Under the pieces are notes generated by a model, which ran no database searches, was not told where the DNA came from, and saw only the letters and a program-made list of their open reading frames with translations. Shown in pieces: positions 12,239 through 22,677 of a stretch of 64,000 bases of DNA. Position 1 is the stretch's first letter; every line of letters starts with the position of its first letter. The position numbers and the translations under genes are program-made. Origin of the DNA: Pseudomonadota bacterium (GTDB lineage Bacteria; Bdellovibrionota_B; Oligoflexia; Oligoflexales; CAIYRB01); NCBI GenBank assembly GCA_026390445.1, contig JAPLFX010000049.1:18886-82885 (forward strand). Direction: 5' to 3'.

Positions 12239-13607
12239 GCAACGCATCCTTAAGCTGATAGGCGACGCGTCCGACGTCACCAGCACCAACGGTCAGGACG
12301 ACCGCCGGACTACTTAAATAGCGTAGCACTGACATCGCGGCGTCCGTTAACTCCTCGCAAGGAAAAGTCTTAATGGGGAACCTTCGAGCTAAATCCTGAG
12401 CCAAGCGACCAGGCGAGAAATCCTCGGAAGTCGTTTCGCCGGCGCTATAAACCGGAACAATGTAGACGTAGTCGGCAGCATGCAAGGCGTCGAGCATTGC
12501 ATCGTACATGGTTTCAAGCCGGCTATAGCGATGTGGCTGGTAAACAACGTGCAGCGTCGCCTCGGGCCATGTTTCCTTAAGCGTCTTGACACAAGCCGCT
12601 ACCTTGCCCGGATTGTGCGCGTAGTCATCGAAAATTCTTATGCCATGTTGGTGATAGACCGGTGCCATGCGGCGGGCGACTCCGGCGAATTCGCCGAGGC
12701 TCTGCGCAGCTCGGCGCACATCGAGACCAAGAGCCCGAACGACTGCAAGGGTGCAAAGTGCATTTTGAACATTGTGCCGACCAACCGCCGGCAGCAGGCA
12801 TTCGATACGGTCGCGCTCGACAACTGCGGAAAACCTGGTGCGACCCTGCTCAGAACAAATGTCGAAGGCTCGAACTTCGCTGCCGAGTATCGTGCCAAAG
12901 GTCAGTCGTGGACCCTTGTAAGCACTGCCAATCTTTCGGCTTAGCGGGTGGTCCCAGCCGATCACGGCGCGGCCATCAGGATCAATATGTGTTAGATAAG
13001 TAGCAAAGGCCGCCTCGAGGCGCTCCGCCGTTTTAAAATAATCCAAGTGGTCCAATTCGACATTGGTGAGGACGCCGATGAACGGCCGATACTTTAAAAA
13101 AGAGCCGTCCGATTCGTCAGCTTCGGCGACAAATAGTGGCCCCTGACCTATGCGTGCCGGGCTCTGGTAGCGCAACATGTCGCCGCCGATTGCTGCCCAA
13201 GGTGACATGCCGAGGTCGTCTAGAACATGGGTGATCATCGCTGAAGTGGTCGATTTTCCATGCGTACCGGCGACGGTAATCGCTGTCTTGTTCGCCATGA
13301 GCTGAGCGAGAAAATCGCTGCGATGCAGCAGCGGCAGGCCGCGGCGTTGTGCCTCGAGAAACTCAATGTTTTCGCTGCCGATGGCAGAGGAGTAGACGAC
13401 GCTGTTGGCATTTTGAATGGCATCGGCCGTGTGCGCGGTGAAAATATCCGCTCCCAATTCGCCTAGCCGGTGCAGCATACTTGAGGCCTTTAGGTCGCTG
13501 CCTTGGACGTGGTAGTCCAAGTGAAGCGCGAGTTCAGCCAGGCCAGACATGCCGCTACCGCCGATGCCAATAAAATGAACGGTACCCTTAGGCGCCTTCT
13601 CCCGCAT
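12207..13607 (-). CDS. murC: UDP-N-acetylmuramate--L-alanine ligase
   Basis: VHFIGIGGSGMSGLAE, VAGTHGKSTTSAM, DDYAHNPGKV. Confidence 0.97.
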   Translation of the reverse strand: MREKAPKGTVHFIGIGGSGMSGLAELALHLDYHVQGSDLKASSMLHRLGELGADIFTAHTADAIQNANSVVYSSAIGSENIEFLEAQRRGLPLLHRSDFLAQLMANKTAITVAGTHGKSTTSAMITHVLDDLGMSPWAAIGGDMLRYQSPARIGQGPLFVAEADESDGSFLKYRPFIGVLTNVELDHLDYFKTAERLEAAFATYLTHIDPDGRAVIGWDHPLSRKIGSAYKGPRLTFGTILGSEVRAFDICSEQGRTRFSAVVERDRIECLLPAVGRHNVQNALCTLAVVRALGLDVRRAAQSLGEFAGVARRMAPVYHQHGIRIFDDYAHNPGKVAACVKTLKETWPEATLHVVYQPHRYSRLETMYDAMLDALHAADYVYIVPVYSAGETTSEDFSPGRLAQDLARRFPIKTFPCEELTDAAMSVLRYLSSPAVVLTVGAGDVGRVAYQLKDALHETPPRQGAT

Positions 13608-14769
13608 GCGTATATTGCACCTCCGCAGCCGTGGCCGACTCTTTTGCCAGCCTGGCCAAGATAGCGGAAATGACCAGAAATACTAGCAGTGAACTGTTAC
13701 CACTGGAGACTAGAGGCAAGGTCATGCCCTTGGTGGGGAGTAGGCCCATGCAGACCCCCATATTTATGCATGCCTGTACGGCTAAAGTGGTGGTCAAGCC
13801 AAAGGCGAGAAAGCGCCGATACGCAGTTGGTTGGCTGACACTTACCTGAAATCCCATCAGAGTTAAGTAAACAAAAGATGAACAGACGACTAAAACTCCC
13901 ATCAAGCCGAGCTCTTCCCCGATGACTGCGAGGATGAAATCAGTATGCGCCTCAGGTAAGAAGAATAGCTTTTGCTTTGATTCGCCTAAGCCGACGCCAA
14001 ATAGTCCACCATTTTGAAAGGCGACGAAGCTTTGGATGATCTGAAACCCGCTGCCCTTTACCTGTGACCAGGGATCGAGAAAGCCCAGGATCCGCTTTAT
14101 CCGGTAAGGCTCAAATATAACTGCAAATGTGACGGCCGATGCGGCTAGGCCAAGTCCGCCGAAGACAAACCTTCGACTAAGCCCGGCTGCGAACATCATA
14201 AAAAATGTGATCGCAAACAACAATACGGGTGTACCCAGGTCCTTTTGCATCAGTAAGAGACCAGCAAGGACTGCAAATACCGCCAAGTTTGGTAGTATTC
14301 CTTTTCTTAGGCTGTTCATGTCACTTTTGTCACGGCTGAGGTTTCGTGCCAAAAACAGGACCATCGCTAGTTTGGTCAGCTCCGATGGTTGGCCCCCGAT
14401 AAAAGGAAGGTTGAGCCAACGCGAAGCCCCGCCGATCTTTACGTACATTCCTGGGACGAAAATCAATGACAAGAGAAAGAGAGTTACTGCCATGACTGGA
14501 ATAGTCATGTGTTCGATCCATTTCATCGGTAGTCGCTGCAAGGCGAAGAAGGCGCCAAAGCCAGCGACTGCAGCAATCAGCTGCTTTCGTAAAAAAATAT
14601 ATTCATCGCCGAACTGCTGGGCACCTTTTAGCGATGATGCCGCATAGATGGCAATGAGTCCGATCACCGTGAGCAGCAGTACCACAAGGGTAATAGCTGC
14701 CTGCGCGTTGGGTCGACCTGGTGTCGGAGCAGACTTAGCTTTCGACATAGAAATCGTACCTCGCAGCAA
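13588..14769 (-). CDS. ftsW: Peptidoglycan polymerase FtsW (SEDS)
   Basis: Multi-TM, QPSELTKLAMV, GLLPTKGMTLPLVSSGNSS SEDS motif. Confidence 0.96.
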   Translation of the reverse strand: MLRGTISMSKAKSAPTPGRPNAQAAITLVVLLLTVIGLIAIYAASSLKGAQQFGDEYIFLRKQLIAAVAGFGAFFALQRLPMKWIEHMTIPVMAVTLFLLSLIFVPGMYVKIGGASRWLNLPFIGGQPSELTKLAMVLFLARNLSRDKSDMNSLRKGILPNLAVFAVLAGLLLMQKDLGTPVLLFAITFFMMFAAGLSRRFVFGGLGLAASAVTFAVIFEPYRIKRILGFLDPWSQVKGSGFQIIQSFVAFQNGGLFGVGLGESKQKLFFLPEAHTDFILAVIGEELGLMGVLVVCSSFVYLTLMGFQVSVSQPTAYRRFLAFGLTTTLAVQACINMGVCMGLLPTKGMTLPLVSSGNSSLLVFLVISAILARLAKESATAAEVQYTHAGEGA

Positions 14770-14772
14770 GAA

Positions 14773-16050
14773 TTATCGGTCCAAAAGTGGCATGACGGCT
14801 TGACGAAAAAAGTCACCACGCTGTTCATAGTTGCGAAACTCATCGAAACTGGCGCAGCCTGGCGAAAAGAGCACGCCACATTGGTACCGTCCTATTATGC
14901 CACCTAATTGCTCCATAGCGGCCTTTAGAGTGGAAAACTCTTGGATAGGGAAGGCTCCTGAAAGGTCCTTGGCGATATCCCCGCCGCTCGCGCCAAAAGT
15001 AATCAAAACAGCAATCTTACTTCGTTCGGAAAGAATCGGACCATACGGTTCATCTTTACCTTTGCCACCCATGAGTAGAATCGTCGCGCCGCCTTGGCTC
15101 GCTAGCGCGACCAAGGTGGACTCAACATTCGTCGATTTGCTGTCGTTGACGACGGGTTGGCCTCGAATGTAACCGATGCGCTCACAACGGTGAGGGAGGC
15201 CGTGAAAATCAGCCAGATAAGGCGTCAATTCAGCCGCCGGGCGGCCTAACAAATGGGCTACCGCTGACACAGCGAAACCGGCGTTGAGGCGGTTCTGCGC
15301 TTCTCCCATGGACGGCGGAGCGAGGCTCTTCAGATAGTCTACGGAAGTCAGAGGTGGGTGTTGCGAACTCTTTAGGCTAAAGCCGAGCGACTTGGCCTGA
15401 AGGTAGATCGCCTCTGGTATAATCGCCAGCGCTTGGTTGGGAAGGTTGGAAAAGAGTCGCCATTTGGCAGCAAAATAAGCGGCTAAAGAGCCATGTCTGG
15501 CGATGTGGTCATGAGAGAAGCTGGTAAAAATCGCTGCCTCAGCCTGAACCTGGGCGGACGCTTCCAGCTGGTAGGACGATAGCTCCAGGACCAAGAAGTC
15601 CTTCATTCGTCCTTCGGCCAGCATCAAGGTCGGCGGGTCACCGAAGTTTCCCCCGACACAGACTTCGTGGCCCAGGCGTGAAAGCAAATGGCCAATCATG
15701 GCACATGTCGTACTTTTGCCATTGGTTCCAGTAACAGCGATCACTCGAGCCCGACTGTTGCGAAGGGCTAAGTCGATTTCGGAAAGGACCACTAGGCCGC
15801 GATCACGTGCAGCCTGTAAAACCGGGTGTTGGCTGGGAACGCCAGGAGATACGATGACCTGGGAGATGCCGTCCAAATGACTTAGGTGATGACCACCATC
15901 GCGTAGTTCAACGCCTAAGTCGAGAAAGCGCCTGGCTTCCTCAGGACTCAGTTTGGCGCGCTCGCTAAGTCGGACCTTTTGCCCAATTCCGGTCAAATAG
16001 GATGCTGCACCGTAGCCGGACACTCCACCACCGATGATTAGCGAACTCAT
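14773..16050 (-). CDS. murD: UDP-N-acetylmuramoylalanine--D-glutamate ligase
   Basis: IAVTGTNGKSTTCAMIGHLL, VVNDSKSTNVEST. Confidence 0.96.
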   Translation of the reverse strand: MSSLIIGGGVSGYGAASYLTGIGQKVRLSERAKLSPEEARRFLDLGVELRDGGHHLSHLDGISQVIVSPGVPSQHPVLQAARDRGLVVLSEIDLALRNSRARVIAVTGTNGKSTTCAMIGHLLSRLGHEVCVGGNFGDPPTLMLAEGRMKDFLVLELSSYQLEASAQVQAEAAIFTSFSHDHIARHGSLAAYFAAKWRLFSNLPNQALAIIPEAIYLQAKSLGFSLKSSQHPPLTSVDYLKSLAPPSMGEAQNRLNAGFAVSAVAHLLGRPAAELTPYLADFHGLPHRCERIGYIRGQPVVNDSKSTNVESTLVALASQGGATILLMGGKGKDEPYGPILSERSKIAVLITFGASGGDIAKDLSGAFPIQEFSTLKAAMEQLGGIIGRYQCGVLFSPGCASFDEFRNYEQRGDFFRQAVMPLLDR

Positions 16051-17471
16051 GGACTCCTTGCCGCCGTAGTTGTTAAAGCTTCGACTAATTTAGCTAATTT
16101 CACGCCGTTAGAGCCTTTTATATACAGGACGTCGCAGCAATCTTCAAAGGCCACATGATCGGCTAAAAGGTCCAAAACGCTTGAATACGAACGAAGCTGG
16201 TCCGGCGGATAGTGACCGGCGCGCGCGCCTTCGGCAAAAACCCTTGCCTCTTCCCCGATGGTGGCAAGAAGTGTCGGCCGCATTGGGGCGATCAATTCCA
16301 ACCCGAGGCGGCGATGCTGTGCATGACTGTCGTTACCGAGCTCTAACATATCGCCAAGAACCAATCCAATGCGCTTGCCTTGATAACTGCGAGCGACGGT
16401 TGCAAGTCCGGCGGCCAGACTTTCGGGGTTAGCGTTGTAGGTATCGTCTATGACTGTCAGGCGGCGCACCTGGTGAATTTGGTAGCGCCCCTTTGCGCCG
16501 CTAAACCCGGTAAGACCAGCCGCGACGCATTCAACCTTAGCCCCTGCGGCCACGGCCATAGCGGCGGCGGCGGCCGCATTGACCGCAAACATCGCATGCG
16601 CCACTCCCATCTCAAAACAGGACCGCGTACCAAGCACGTTTAGCGTCACCTGCATGCCACTTGCGTTGGCAAGCCAATGACAGCTTTCGACTTGGACATC
16701 AGCTCCTGGCGCGGTGCCGAAGGAAATGGTTTTCTTTCCCGTTGCCTTGGCACCTGTCATAATTCGTGGATCATCGAAGTTGGCGATCTGAATAGAGTTT
16801 GACGCACCATATTGAAAAATTTCTAGTTTAGTCGCAAGCAGCTTTTCTACTGAACCGAAGATTCCCACATGGGCCGTGCCAACGTTGAGCAGGCAAGTCA
16901 CGTCAGGGGTTGCGAGCTTGCATAGGAAGGCAATATTGCCTGTCTGTCTCGCACCAAACTCCAGCACTGCATAGCGATGATCGCTCCGCAGCAACTGCAG
17001 CGTCTTAGGCACCCCAATTTCATTGTTGAAGTTTGCCTCAGTGGCAAGAGTCGGGCCGCTTTGCCGCAGTATCCGAGCCAGCATTTCCTTGGTCGTCGTC
17101 TTGCCAGCGGAGCCGGTTAGAGCGACGAGTTTCAGCTGCGGCATCTGCCGTCTCCAGCCGGAAGCGGCCTTTTGCAGAGCTTCAAGAGGGTACTTAACTG
17201 CTAGGCCCAACTTTCGCTCTGCTGCTGAAAATTCACTGCCTCGGGCTGCGGCGTAGAAGAAGCCTGCGGCGCCTTGGGCTAGAGCCTGCGAAACGTAGCG
17301 GTGACCGTCAAAGGACTCGCCACTAAGCGGTACAAACCAATCTCCAGCCTTGATCGAGCGTGAGTCTGTAGAAAGGCGAGCAAGTGCCGGCGCGGGTAGC
17401 TCCGGCGGCACGAACGATTCGAGTTGCAACCATCGCTTATAGTCGTCCCAGGTTACTGCCTTTGAATCCAC
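16047..17471 (-). CDS. murF: UDP-N-acetylmuramoyl-tripeptide--D-Ala-D-Ala ligase
   Basis: VALTGSAGKTTTKEMLARIL, IDDTYNANPES. Confidence 0.96.
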   Translation of the reverse strand: MDSKAVTWDDYKRWLQLESFVPPELPAPALARLSTDSRSIKAGDWFVPLSGESFDGHRYVSQALAQGAAGFFYAAARGSEFSAAERKLGLAVKYPLEALQKAASGWRRQMPQLKLVALTGSAGKTTTKEMLARILRQSGPTLATEANFNNEIGVPKTLQLLRSDHRYAVLEFGARQTGNIAFLCKLATPDVTCLLNVGTAHVGIFGSVEKLLATKLEIFQYGASNSIQIANFDDPRIMTGAKATGKKTISFGTAPGADVQVESCHWLANASGMQVTLNVLGTRSCFEMGVAHAMFAVNAAAAAAMAVAAGAKVECVAAGLTGFSGAKGRYQIHQVRRLTVIDDTYNANPESLAAGLATVARSYQGKRIGLVLGDMLELGNDSHAQHRRLGLELIAPMRPTLLATIGEEARVFAEGARAGHYPPDQLRSYSSVLDLLADHVAFEDCCDVLYIKGSNGVKLAKLVEALTTTAARSP

Positions 17472-17524
17472 AGTCAGCCTCCCACAAATTAGCCGGATAT
17501 TCTAGTAGACGATTGTAATGACTG

Positions 17525-19051
17525 CTAGGTGTCGCCGCCAAGGTAACGCTTAGCGACCAATCGGTCATCGAAGGGCAAGAAGTGTCCATGGATGATCTGA
17601 TGGGTCTCATGGCCCTTGCCAGCGATTAAAACGATATCGTCAGGTCCAGCAGCTTTGATGGCTGCCGCAATGGCTTGTTCGCGGTCGATGATTTGGTTGA
17701 CCGACCCAGTATGGGCAAATCCGGCACAGATCTCAGTGATGATATGTTGGGGGTCCTCGCTGCGCGGGTTGTCAGAGGTGACGAAGACACAATCGGCAAG
17801 GCGACACGCGATCTCTCCCATGAGAGGGCGCTTGCCTCGGTCACGGTCTCCACCGCAGCCAAACACCAAGATCATGCGACCGCGGCAAAGCGGGCGAAGG
17901 ACCGAGAGGGTCTTTTCTAAGGCATCGGGAGTGTGCGCATAGTCCACGACGACCGTTGGCCCACCGGGTTTATAGACCTGCTCAAGTCGTCCGGGCACCG
18001 GTCGAAGCTTGTCCCAACTAGTACTTGATAGCCATTCACCGCATGCCTTTGCGGCGAGCAAATATGCTGCGGCAAAGTTTTGCAGGGCGTGACCGGAAAA
18101 ATACGGCACCCTCCCTGTCACACTTTTGCTACCAAGTGTCAGTGTCAGGTCAGTACCCGAGGCGCTGGTCTTATGTACCGAGATGAGTAGTTCGGACGGC
18201 GTAGCGCTCTCCCCAGCAGCCTCGCGGTAAGTCAAAAGTTCGCCTTTGATCTGCGGGGCGGGAATAGTTCTTGGCAGATTCGCCGCAATGACGTGACAGG
18301 TATCTGCCTGGTTTTGCCGTGTGAACAGCGTCAACTTAGCTTGCCAGTAACTTTCCAGATCATGGTGAAAGTCGAGGTGATCGCGCGAAAAACTGGTGAA
18401 CGCAGTACCTTCAAAGTGCAGCGGAGCAATCTTGCCTTGGCATAGGGCGTGTGAAGAGACCTCCATAGCTACATGATGCAAGCCGAGTGCGACGGCGTGT
18501 GCTAGATGCGCGAATAGAACATCAGGATCAGGGGTTGTATGTACAAGCGGCCATTCTTCGTCACCAAAAAACGCGCCTAGTGTGCCTAAAGTCAGACAAC
18601 CTACTCCCGCAAGTCGAAGCAGTTCCCCAAGCATCCACACGGTGCTGGTTTTACCATTTGTACCAGTGACCCCAAACAATCGCAGCTTTTGCTCGGGATT
18701 GCCGTGGGCAGCTGCCGCTAGATGCGCCCAGGCTTCGCGAGCATTGCTGACTTGAAGCCAGGGCTTCGCAAGGATTTTGGCAGAGTGTGCCGCAGTTTCG
18801 AAGATGACTAGTTGGGCGCCGCGCTCTATGGCCATGGGAATATGCAGGTGGCCGTCGGAATGAACTCCGCGGTACGCCAAAAACACGTCGCCTGGCTGGA
18901 CGAGGCGAGAGTCGGTGACTAGCCCTCCGACGCGAGTTGGATCCTTAGCAGTAACCGAGCTCTGTGCTATGAGTAGGCCCTGGGACTTTAGCACTGAGCA
19001 GGCGAGTTCTGCTGTCAGCCTAGAGCTTGCGAGCGTCCGCTTCATGTCCAT
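17525..19051 (-). CDS. murE: UDP-N-acetylmuramoyl-L-alanyl-D-glutamate--diaminopimelate-type ligase
   Basis: GVTGTNGKTSTVWMLGE, VVDYAHTPDALE, DNPRSEDP (DNPR typical of mDAP-adding MurE). Confidence 0.96.
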   Translation of the reverse strand: MDMKRTLASSRLTAELACSVLKSQGLLIAQSSVTAKDPTRVGGLVTDSRLVQPGDVFLAYRGVHSDGHLHIPMAIERGAQLVIFETAAHSAKILAKPWLQVSNAREAWAHLAAAAHGNPEQKLRLFGVTGTNGKTSTVWMLGELLRLAGVGCLTLGTLGAFFGDEEWPLVHTTPDPDVLFAHLAHAVALGLHHVAMEVSSHALCQGKIAPLHFEGTAFTSFSRDHLDFHHDLESYWQAKLTLFTRQNQADTCHVIAANLPRTIPAPQIKGELLTYREAAGESATPSELLISVHKTSASGTDLTLTLGSKSVTGRVPYFSGHALQNFAAAYLLAAKACGEWLSSTSWDKLRPVPGRLEQVYKPGGPTVVVDYAHTPDALEKTLSVLRPLCRGRMILVFGCGGDRDRGKRPLMGEIACRLADCVFVTSDNPRSEDPQHIITEICAGFAHTGSVNQIIDREQAIAAAIKAAGPDDIVLIAGKGHETHQIIHGHFLPFDDRLVAKRYLGGDT

Positions 19052-20870
19052 GTTTGTCGTCTTTCGCTAGCGGCGGCTGAAGCGACGCATCGCTCTTGGC
19101 TGGCTTGTCCGGGGCGACATTAAGGTACTTCAGGCTGCGCTCAGCAATCCCCGCAAACACTGGCGCAGCAGCCACGCCACCATAATAGGACAGTCCGCTG
19201 GGTTCGTCGATTAAGACATAGATCACCAGATGGGGGTCTTGAACGGGTGAAAACCCAATAAAACTGCCGATATATTTGCCCTTGGCGTAGCCTTTGACAC
19301 CAGGCTCGACCTTTTGCGCCGTCCCGGTTTTGCCCGCCACCGTGTACAGGTTGGTTGCAGCCTTTTTACCGGTGCCGTCTTCATTAGAAACGACCTGTTC
19401 TAGAATGCCGCGCATCGTTCGCGCCGTGGCAGGCGAAACCGCCTCGCGAATGACCTGGGTTGGCGTGCTGTTGACGACGAGGCCATCAGATGAAATGACC
19501 CGCTCGACTAAAACAGGTTTCATCAAGTGACCGCCGTTGGCCAATGCCCCCATTGCTTGAACTAGTTCCAGGCCGGTGACGGCAAAGCCATGGCCAAAGG
19601 CCACATTGGCAAAGCGAATAGTCGCCCATTTACGAAAATCTGAAATATATCCTACCGTCTCGCCAGGAAAGCCGATGAGCCCGTTGTGCGTGCTGAAACC
19701 GAAGTCTTTGAGGGCGTGGTAAGTAGCTTCTTTACCCATTTTATTTGCGATCTTATAGGTGCATATATTGCTGGACCGGATCAGCGTCTGCGCCGTCGTC
19801 AAGGAGGCAGCAGCGTGATCATCGTGGATGATGTGTTTACCAATGCGCATAGCACCATGGTCGCAATCGTGTTCTTCATTTGGCGAGGTCGACTTGATAT
19901 CAATCGCGTGAGCAATGACAAATGGCTTAACGACCGATCCCGGCTCAAAGGTGTCTAGCAGCGCCGTGTTACGCGCCTCGGCCAAGGTCACCTTACGGCT
20001 GTTGTTTGGGTCAAAGGTCGGGTAGTTAGCGACCGCTAAGATCCGCCCTGTGTGCGGGTCAGAAACAATGGCAAAGCCCTTTTTAGCCTTGGTTTTGCGC
20101 ACTCCCGCCGCCAACTCATCCTCGGCGATCTCCTGGATAACCCGGTCTATGGTCAAATAGACACTATTTCCGGTGCGTTCTGGTGCCGCGCCGGCCGATT
20201 CGCTGACAATAAATTGACCGCGCGCATCCTTGCTTGCCATGACCTTGAAAGCCTTGCCCTTGAGGTCCTTATCGAACTGCCTTTCAAGACCAGACAGTCC
20301 ACTGTTGTCGAGGCCAATAAAGCCAAGGACCTGCGCCGCAGCGTTGCCGGCAGGATAGTACCTGGCCGGTTCGCTGATTTGGACTAATCCGGCCAGTTCC
20401 AGGTTCATCACTTCGTCGGCGACTCGCGGATCGAGTTGTCTTGCTAGCCATGCGAAGTAGCTCCTTTTTGCTGCCAAACGTCGGACTTTTTGCGGCGTCA
20501 GTTTTAGGATACGGGCTAGATGCGTTAGCTCATTCGGCGAAGGGCGAAATAGTCTGGGATTAATCGCTAGTGAAGGGCGTTTGACACTGATGGCTAGGGC
20601 TTCGCCTCGATGGTCATAGATGGCGCCGCGGTAGGGTGCAAGGTCGACCTCCTGCTGATATTGGTTATCGGCGATATGGTGCAGAGCATTGCTTTGTGCT
20701 GGGAACAAATGGAGTAGCGTCGCTCGAGTGGCGATGATGCCAAACAAGCCGAGCAAGGCCCAGCGCACCACCTTGGCCCGATCATTGCGGAAATCGCCAG
20801 GTTGGGTGCGGGGTGCGCGCATCCACAATTTAGACTTGAGTTGTCGCAACATCGTCTTAGGGCCGATCAC
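19020..20870 (-). CDS. ftsI: Peptidoglycan transpeptidase FtsI/PBP3
   Basis: PBP dimer domain, FEPGSVVKPF (SxxK), SSN, VAGKTGTAQK (KTG). Confidence 0.95.
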   Translation of the reverse strand: MIGPKTMLRQLKSKLWMRAPRTQPGDFRNDRAKVVRWALLGLFGIIATRATLLHLFPAQSNALHHIADNQYQQEVDLAPYRGAIYDHRGEALAISVKRPSLAINPRLFRPSPNELTHLARILKLTPQKVRRLAAKRSYFAWLARQLDPRVADEVMNLELAGLVQISEPARYYPAGNAAAQVLGFIGLDNSGLSGLERQFDKDLKGKAFKVMASKDARGQFIVSESAGAAPERTGNSVYLTIDRVIQEIAEDELAAGVRKTKAKKGFAIVSDPHTGRILAVANYPTFDPNNSRKVTLAEARNTALLDTFEPGSVVKPFVIAHAIDIKSTSPNEEHDCDHGAMRIGKHIIHDDHAAASLTTAQTLIRSSNICTYKIANKMGKEATYHALKDFGFSTHNGLIGFPGETVGYISDFRKWATIRFANVAFGHGFAVTGLELVQAMGALANGGHLMKPVLVERVISSDGLVVNSTPTQVIREAVSPATARTMRGILEQVVSNEDGTGKKAATNLYTVAGKTGTAQKVEPGVKGYAKGKYIGSFIGFSPVQDPHLVIYVLIDEPSGLSYYGGVAAAPVFAGIAERSLKYLNVAPDKPAKSDASLQPPLAKDDKHGHEADARKL

Positions 20871-21145
20871 TTGAGCGCGTAAGTCCCTTCGCCTACACCT
20901 TGGGTGGTGGCGTCAGTCATTAGCGTTAGATGCTTTTGCGTCGTCATCTTCGCCAACTGCATCTTAAGTGTACTGCGTTCTTCTAGGAGTTTCGCCTCCT
21001 GAGACTTTAGTTGCCCGATTCGATACCCGATGAGCGTCGTCTGTGACCGGATATGAATGCGACTTAGGGCTAGAGCAAGTAGCGTTGAAGCTGCAAAAGC
21101 AGCAAGGGTCATGCTTGACCAGACCGGCTTACGAAGTTGCAACAT
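20867..21145 (-). CDS. ftsL: Cell division protein FtsL-like
   Basis: 92 aa, single TM plus leucine-zipper-like coil between rsmH and ftsI. Confidence 0.75.
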   Translation of the reverse strand: MLQLRKPVWSSMTLAAFAASTLLALALSRIHIRSQTTLIGYRIGQLKSQEAKLLEERSTLKMQLAKMTTQKHLTLMTDATTQGVGEGTYALK

Positions 21146-21171
21146 AGTTCAATGTCCTAGGCTGAGGTGGG

Positions 21172-22131
21172 CTAGATCTTTTCTATCGTACGTAGCTTTG
21201 CACTGCGGGCTCTAGGGTTAGCCCGGATTTGGGCCTCGCTAGGTAGCATTGGGAATGGTTTAATGATTTGGCCGCGTACCTGCATGAGTTGCACGACGTC
21301 GACTTCACGCAGGGGAATGTCGCGAGGAATATCCGCCCTTTCGCGGCGTCCGGTTAGCGCCAAGAAGCCATGCTTAACTAGCCGATCTTCAAGGGAATGG
21401 AAGCTAATAATGGCGAATCGTCCGTGCGGCTTAAGCACAGAAAAGCCGCTATCCAGCATCGATTGCAACTCGCCCAGCTCGTCATTTACGGCAATCCTAA
21501 GGGCCTGAAAGGTCCGGGTGGCAGGATGCTTGCGGCTGGCCGTTGGGTAAGCGGCGGCGGCTTTCACCAGAGCTGCAAGCTGCGCCGTGGTCGTAATCGG
21601 GGTTTCATCTCGGGTATGGACGATGCGTTTGGCTATTTGGCGTGCTTTTGGCTCTTCGCCATATTCGCGCAGCAGTTGCGTCAGCGCGTCTAGCTCAATG
21701 TCAGCAAGGAGCTCAGCGGCCGTCTGACCCCCCTCTTGATCCATCCGCATGTCCAGTGGCGCATCATTTTGAAAGGAAAAGCCGCGCTCGACCTCGTCCA
21801 AATGCATACTGGAAACACCAATATCGGCGCAAACACCGGCTATTTTCCCCGTCAACCCAGCCGCATCCACGACTTGCCCGAGTGACGAGAAGGGCCCCTT
21901 GATCAAGCGCAAGCATCCGGTGGCCAAGGGACCTGCGAGGCGTTCGCGGGCTAATCCAAGTGCCCGCTCATCGCGGTCAAAGCCTAGGATCAGTCCTTTG
22001 GGACCAACCGCTTGAAGCATCTTTTCGGTATGCCCCGCACCGCCAACTGTGCAGTCGATCGCAATATCGCCCGCCTTCAGCGCGAGTGCGTTGACGAGTT
22101 CATCAAGAAGTACGGTCTGATGGGGTGTCAA
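21172..22131 (-). CDS. rsmH: 16S rRNA (cytosine(1402)-N(4))-methyltransferase RsmH (MraW)
   Basis: TPHQTVLLDELVNAL..IDCTVGGAGHT..; TTG start at 22131 overlaps mraZ stop as TTGA; ORF-track start 22224 is an over-extension into mraZ. Confidence 0.93.
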   Translation of the reverse strand: MTPHQTVLLDELVNALALKAGDIAIDCTVGGAGHTEKMLQAVGPKGLILGFDRDERALGLARERLAGPLATGCLRLIKGPFSSLGQVVDAAGLTGKIAGVCADIGVSSMHLDEVERGFSFQNDAPLDMRMDQEGGQTAAELLADIELDALTQLLREYGEEPKARQIAKRIVHTRDETPITTTAQLAALVKAAAAYPTASRKHPATRTFQALRIAVNDELGELQSMLDSGFSVLKPHGRFAIISFHSLEDRLVKHGFLALTGRRERADIPRDIPLREVDVVQLMQVRGQIIKPFPMLPSEAQIRANPRARSAKLRTIEKI

Positions 22132-22580
22132 ATCTGAATCCCGAGTTCTGCAAGAGATGCGTAAATAGCACCGACCTGGTCGGTGAGCTGGGGGAACGAT
22201 GCCTGCCATCTCTCCGTCGCCCAAAGTTCGAACTTCTCTAACTGGCCAACGATCGTGCAGTCACGGACCAACCTGGCGTCTTTTCGCAAATCCAGTGGTA
22301 TCAAGATGCGTCCCGCCTTGTCGATCGGACATTCCTGGGCGCACCCGATGAAAATTCGTTTGAACGCCATAACCTTCGGATCCAACTGGTTCAATTTAGC
22401 GATCATGGCCAGCTTCTCGGCCCATTCGACAAGTGGGTAGGCGGCCAGACACTGGTCAGAGATTGTGACCATGACGGCGGCCTCGAGGTTGTCCTCGGGG
22501 CTGATTTTGCGACGAAACGGTAAAGGCACGGCTAAGCGTCCCTTCTCGTCGATGGTGTGTTCGAATTTACCCTGGAACAA
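22128..22580 (-). CDS. mraZ: Transcriptional regulator MraZ
   Basis: (L)FQGKFEHTIDEKGRLAVPLPFRRK; second AbrB-like repeat DKAGRILIPLDLRKDA; probable TTG start at 22580. Confidence 0.93.
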   Translation of the reverse strand: MFQGKFEHTIDEKGRLAVPLPFRRKISPEDNLEAAVMVTISDQCLAAYPLVEWAEKLAMIAKLNQLDPKVMAFKRIFIGCAQECPIDKAGRILIPLDLRKDARLVRDCTIVGQLEKFELWATERWQASFPQLTDQVGAIYASLAELGIQI

Positions 22581-22652
22581 GCGAAGGTCTCCGGCGGCGG
22601 ACGGCACGGGTGTGCGAGAGGCTGGTGTGTGCGGTCCTTGGCGGCGGTGGCT

Positions 22653-22677
22653 CCCACTTGGCCCCACTTTGCCCCAC
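22653..22677 (-). promoter_or_regulatory. MraZ-box: three direct GTGGG repeats with exact 10-bp period
   Basis: Plus strand CCCAC at 22653, 22663 and 22673 (minus strand gtgTGGGGcaaagTGGGGccaagTGGGAg). Confidence 0.85.

Noticed and set aside
12480-13003. Plus-strand ORFs of 154 and 113 aa antisense to murC
   Set aside because: Opposite strand of a highly conserved gene, no RBS or family signature.
14129-14647. 172-aa plus-strand ORF antisense to ftsW
   Set aside because: Shadow of the conserved SEDS protein; Lys/Arg/Pro-rich translation.
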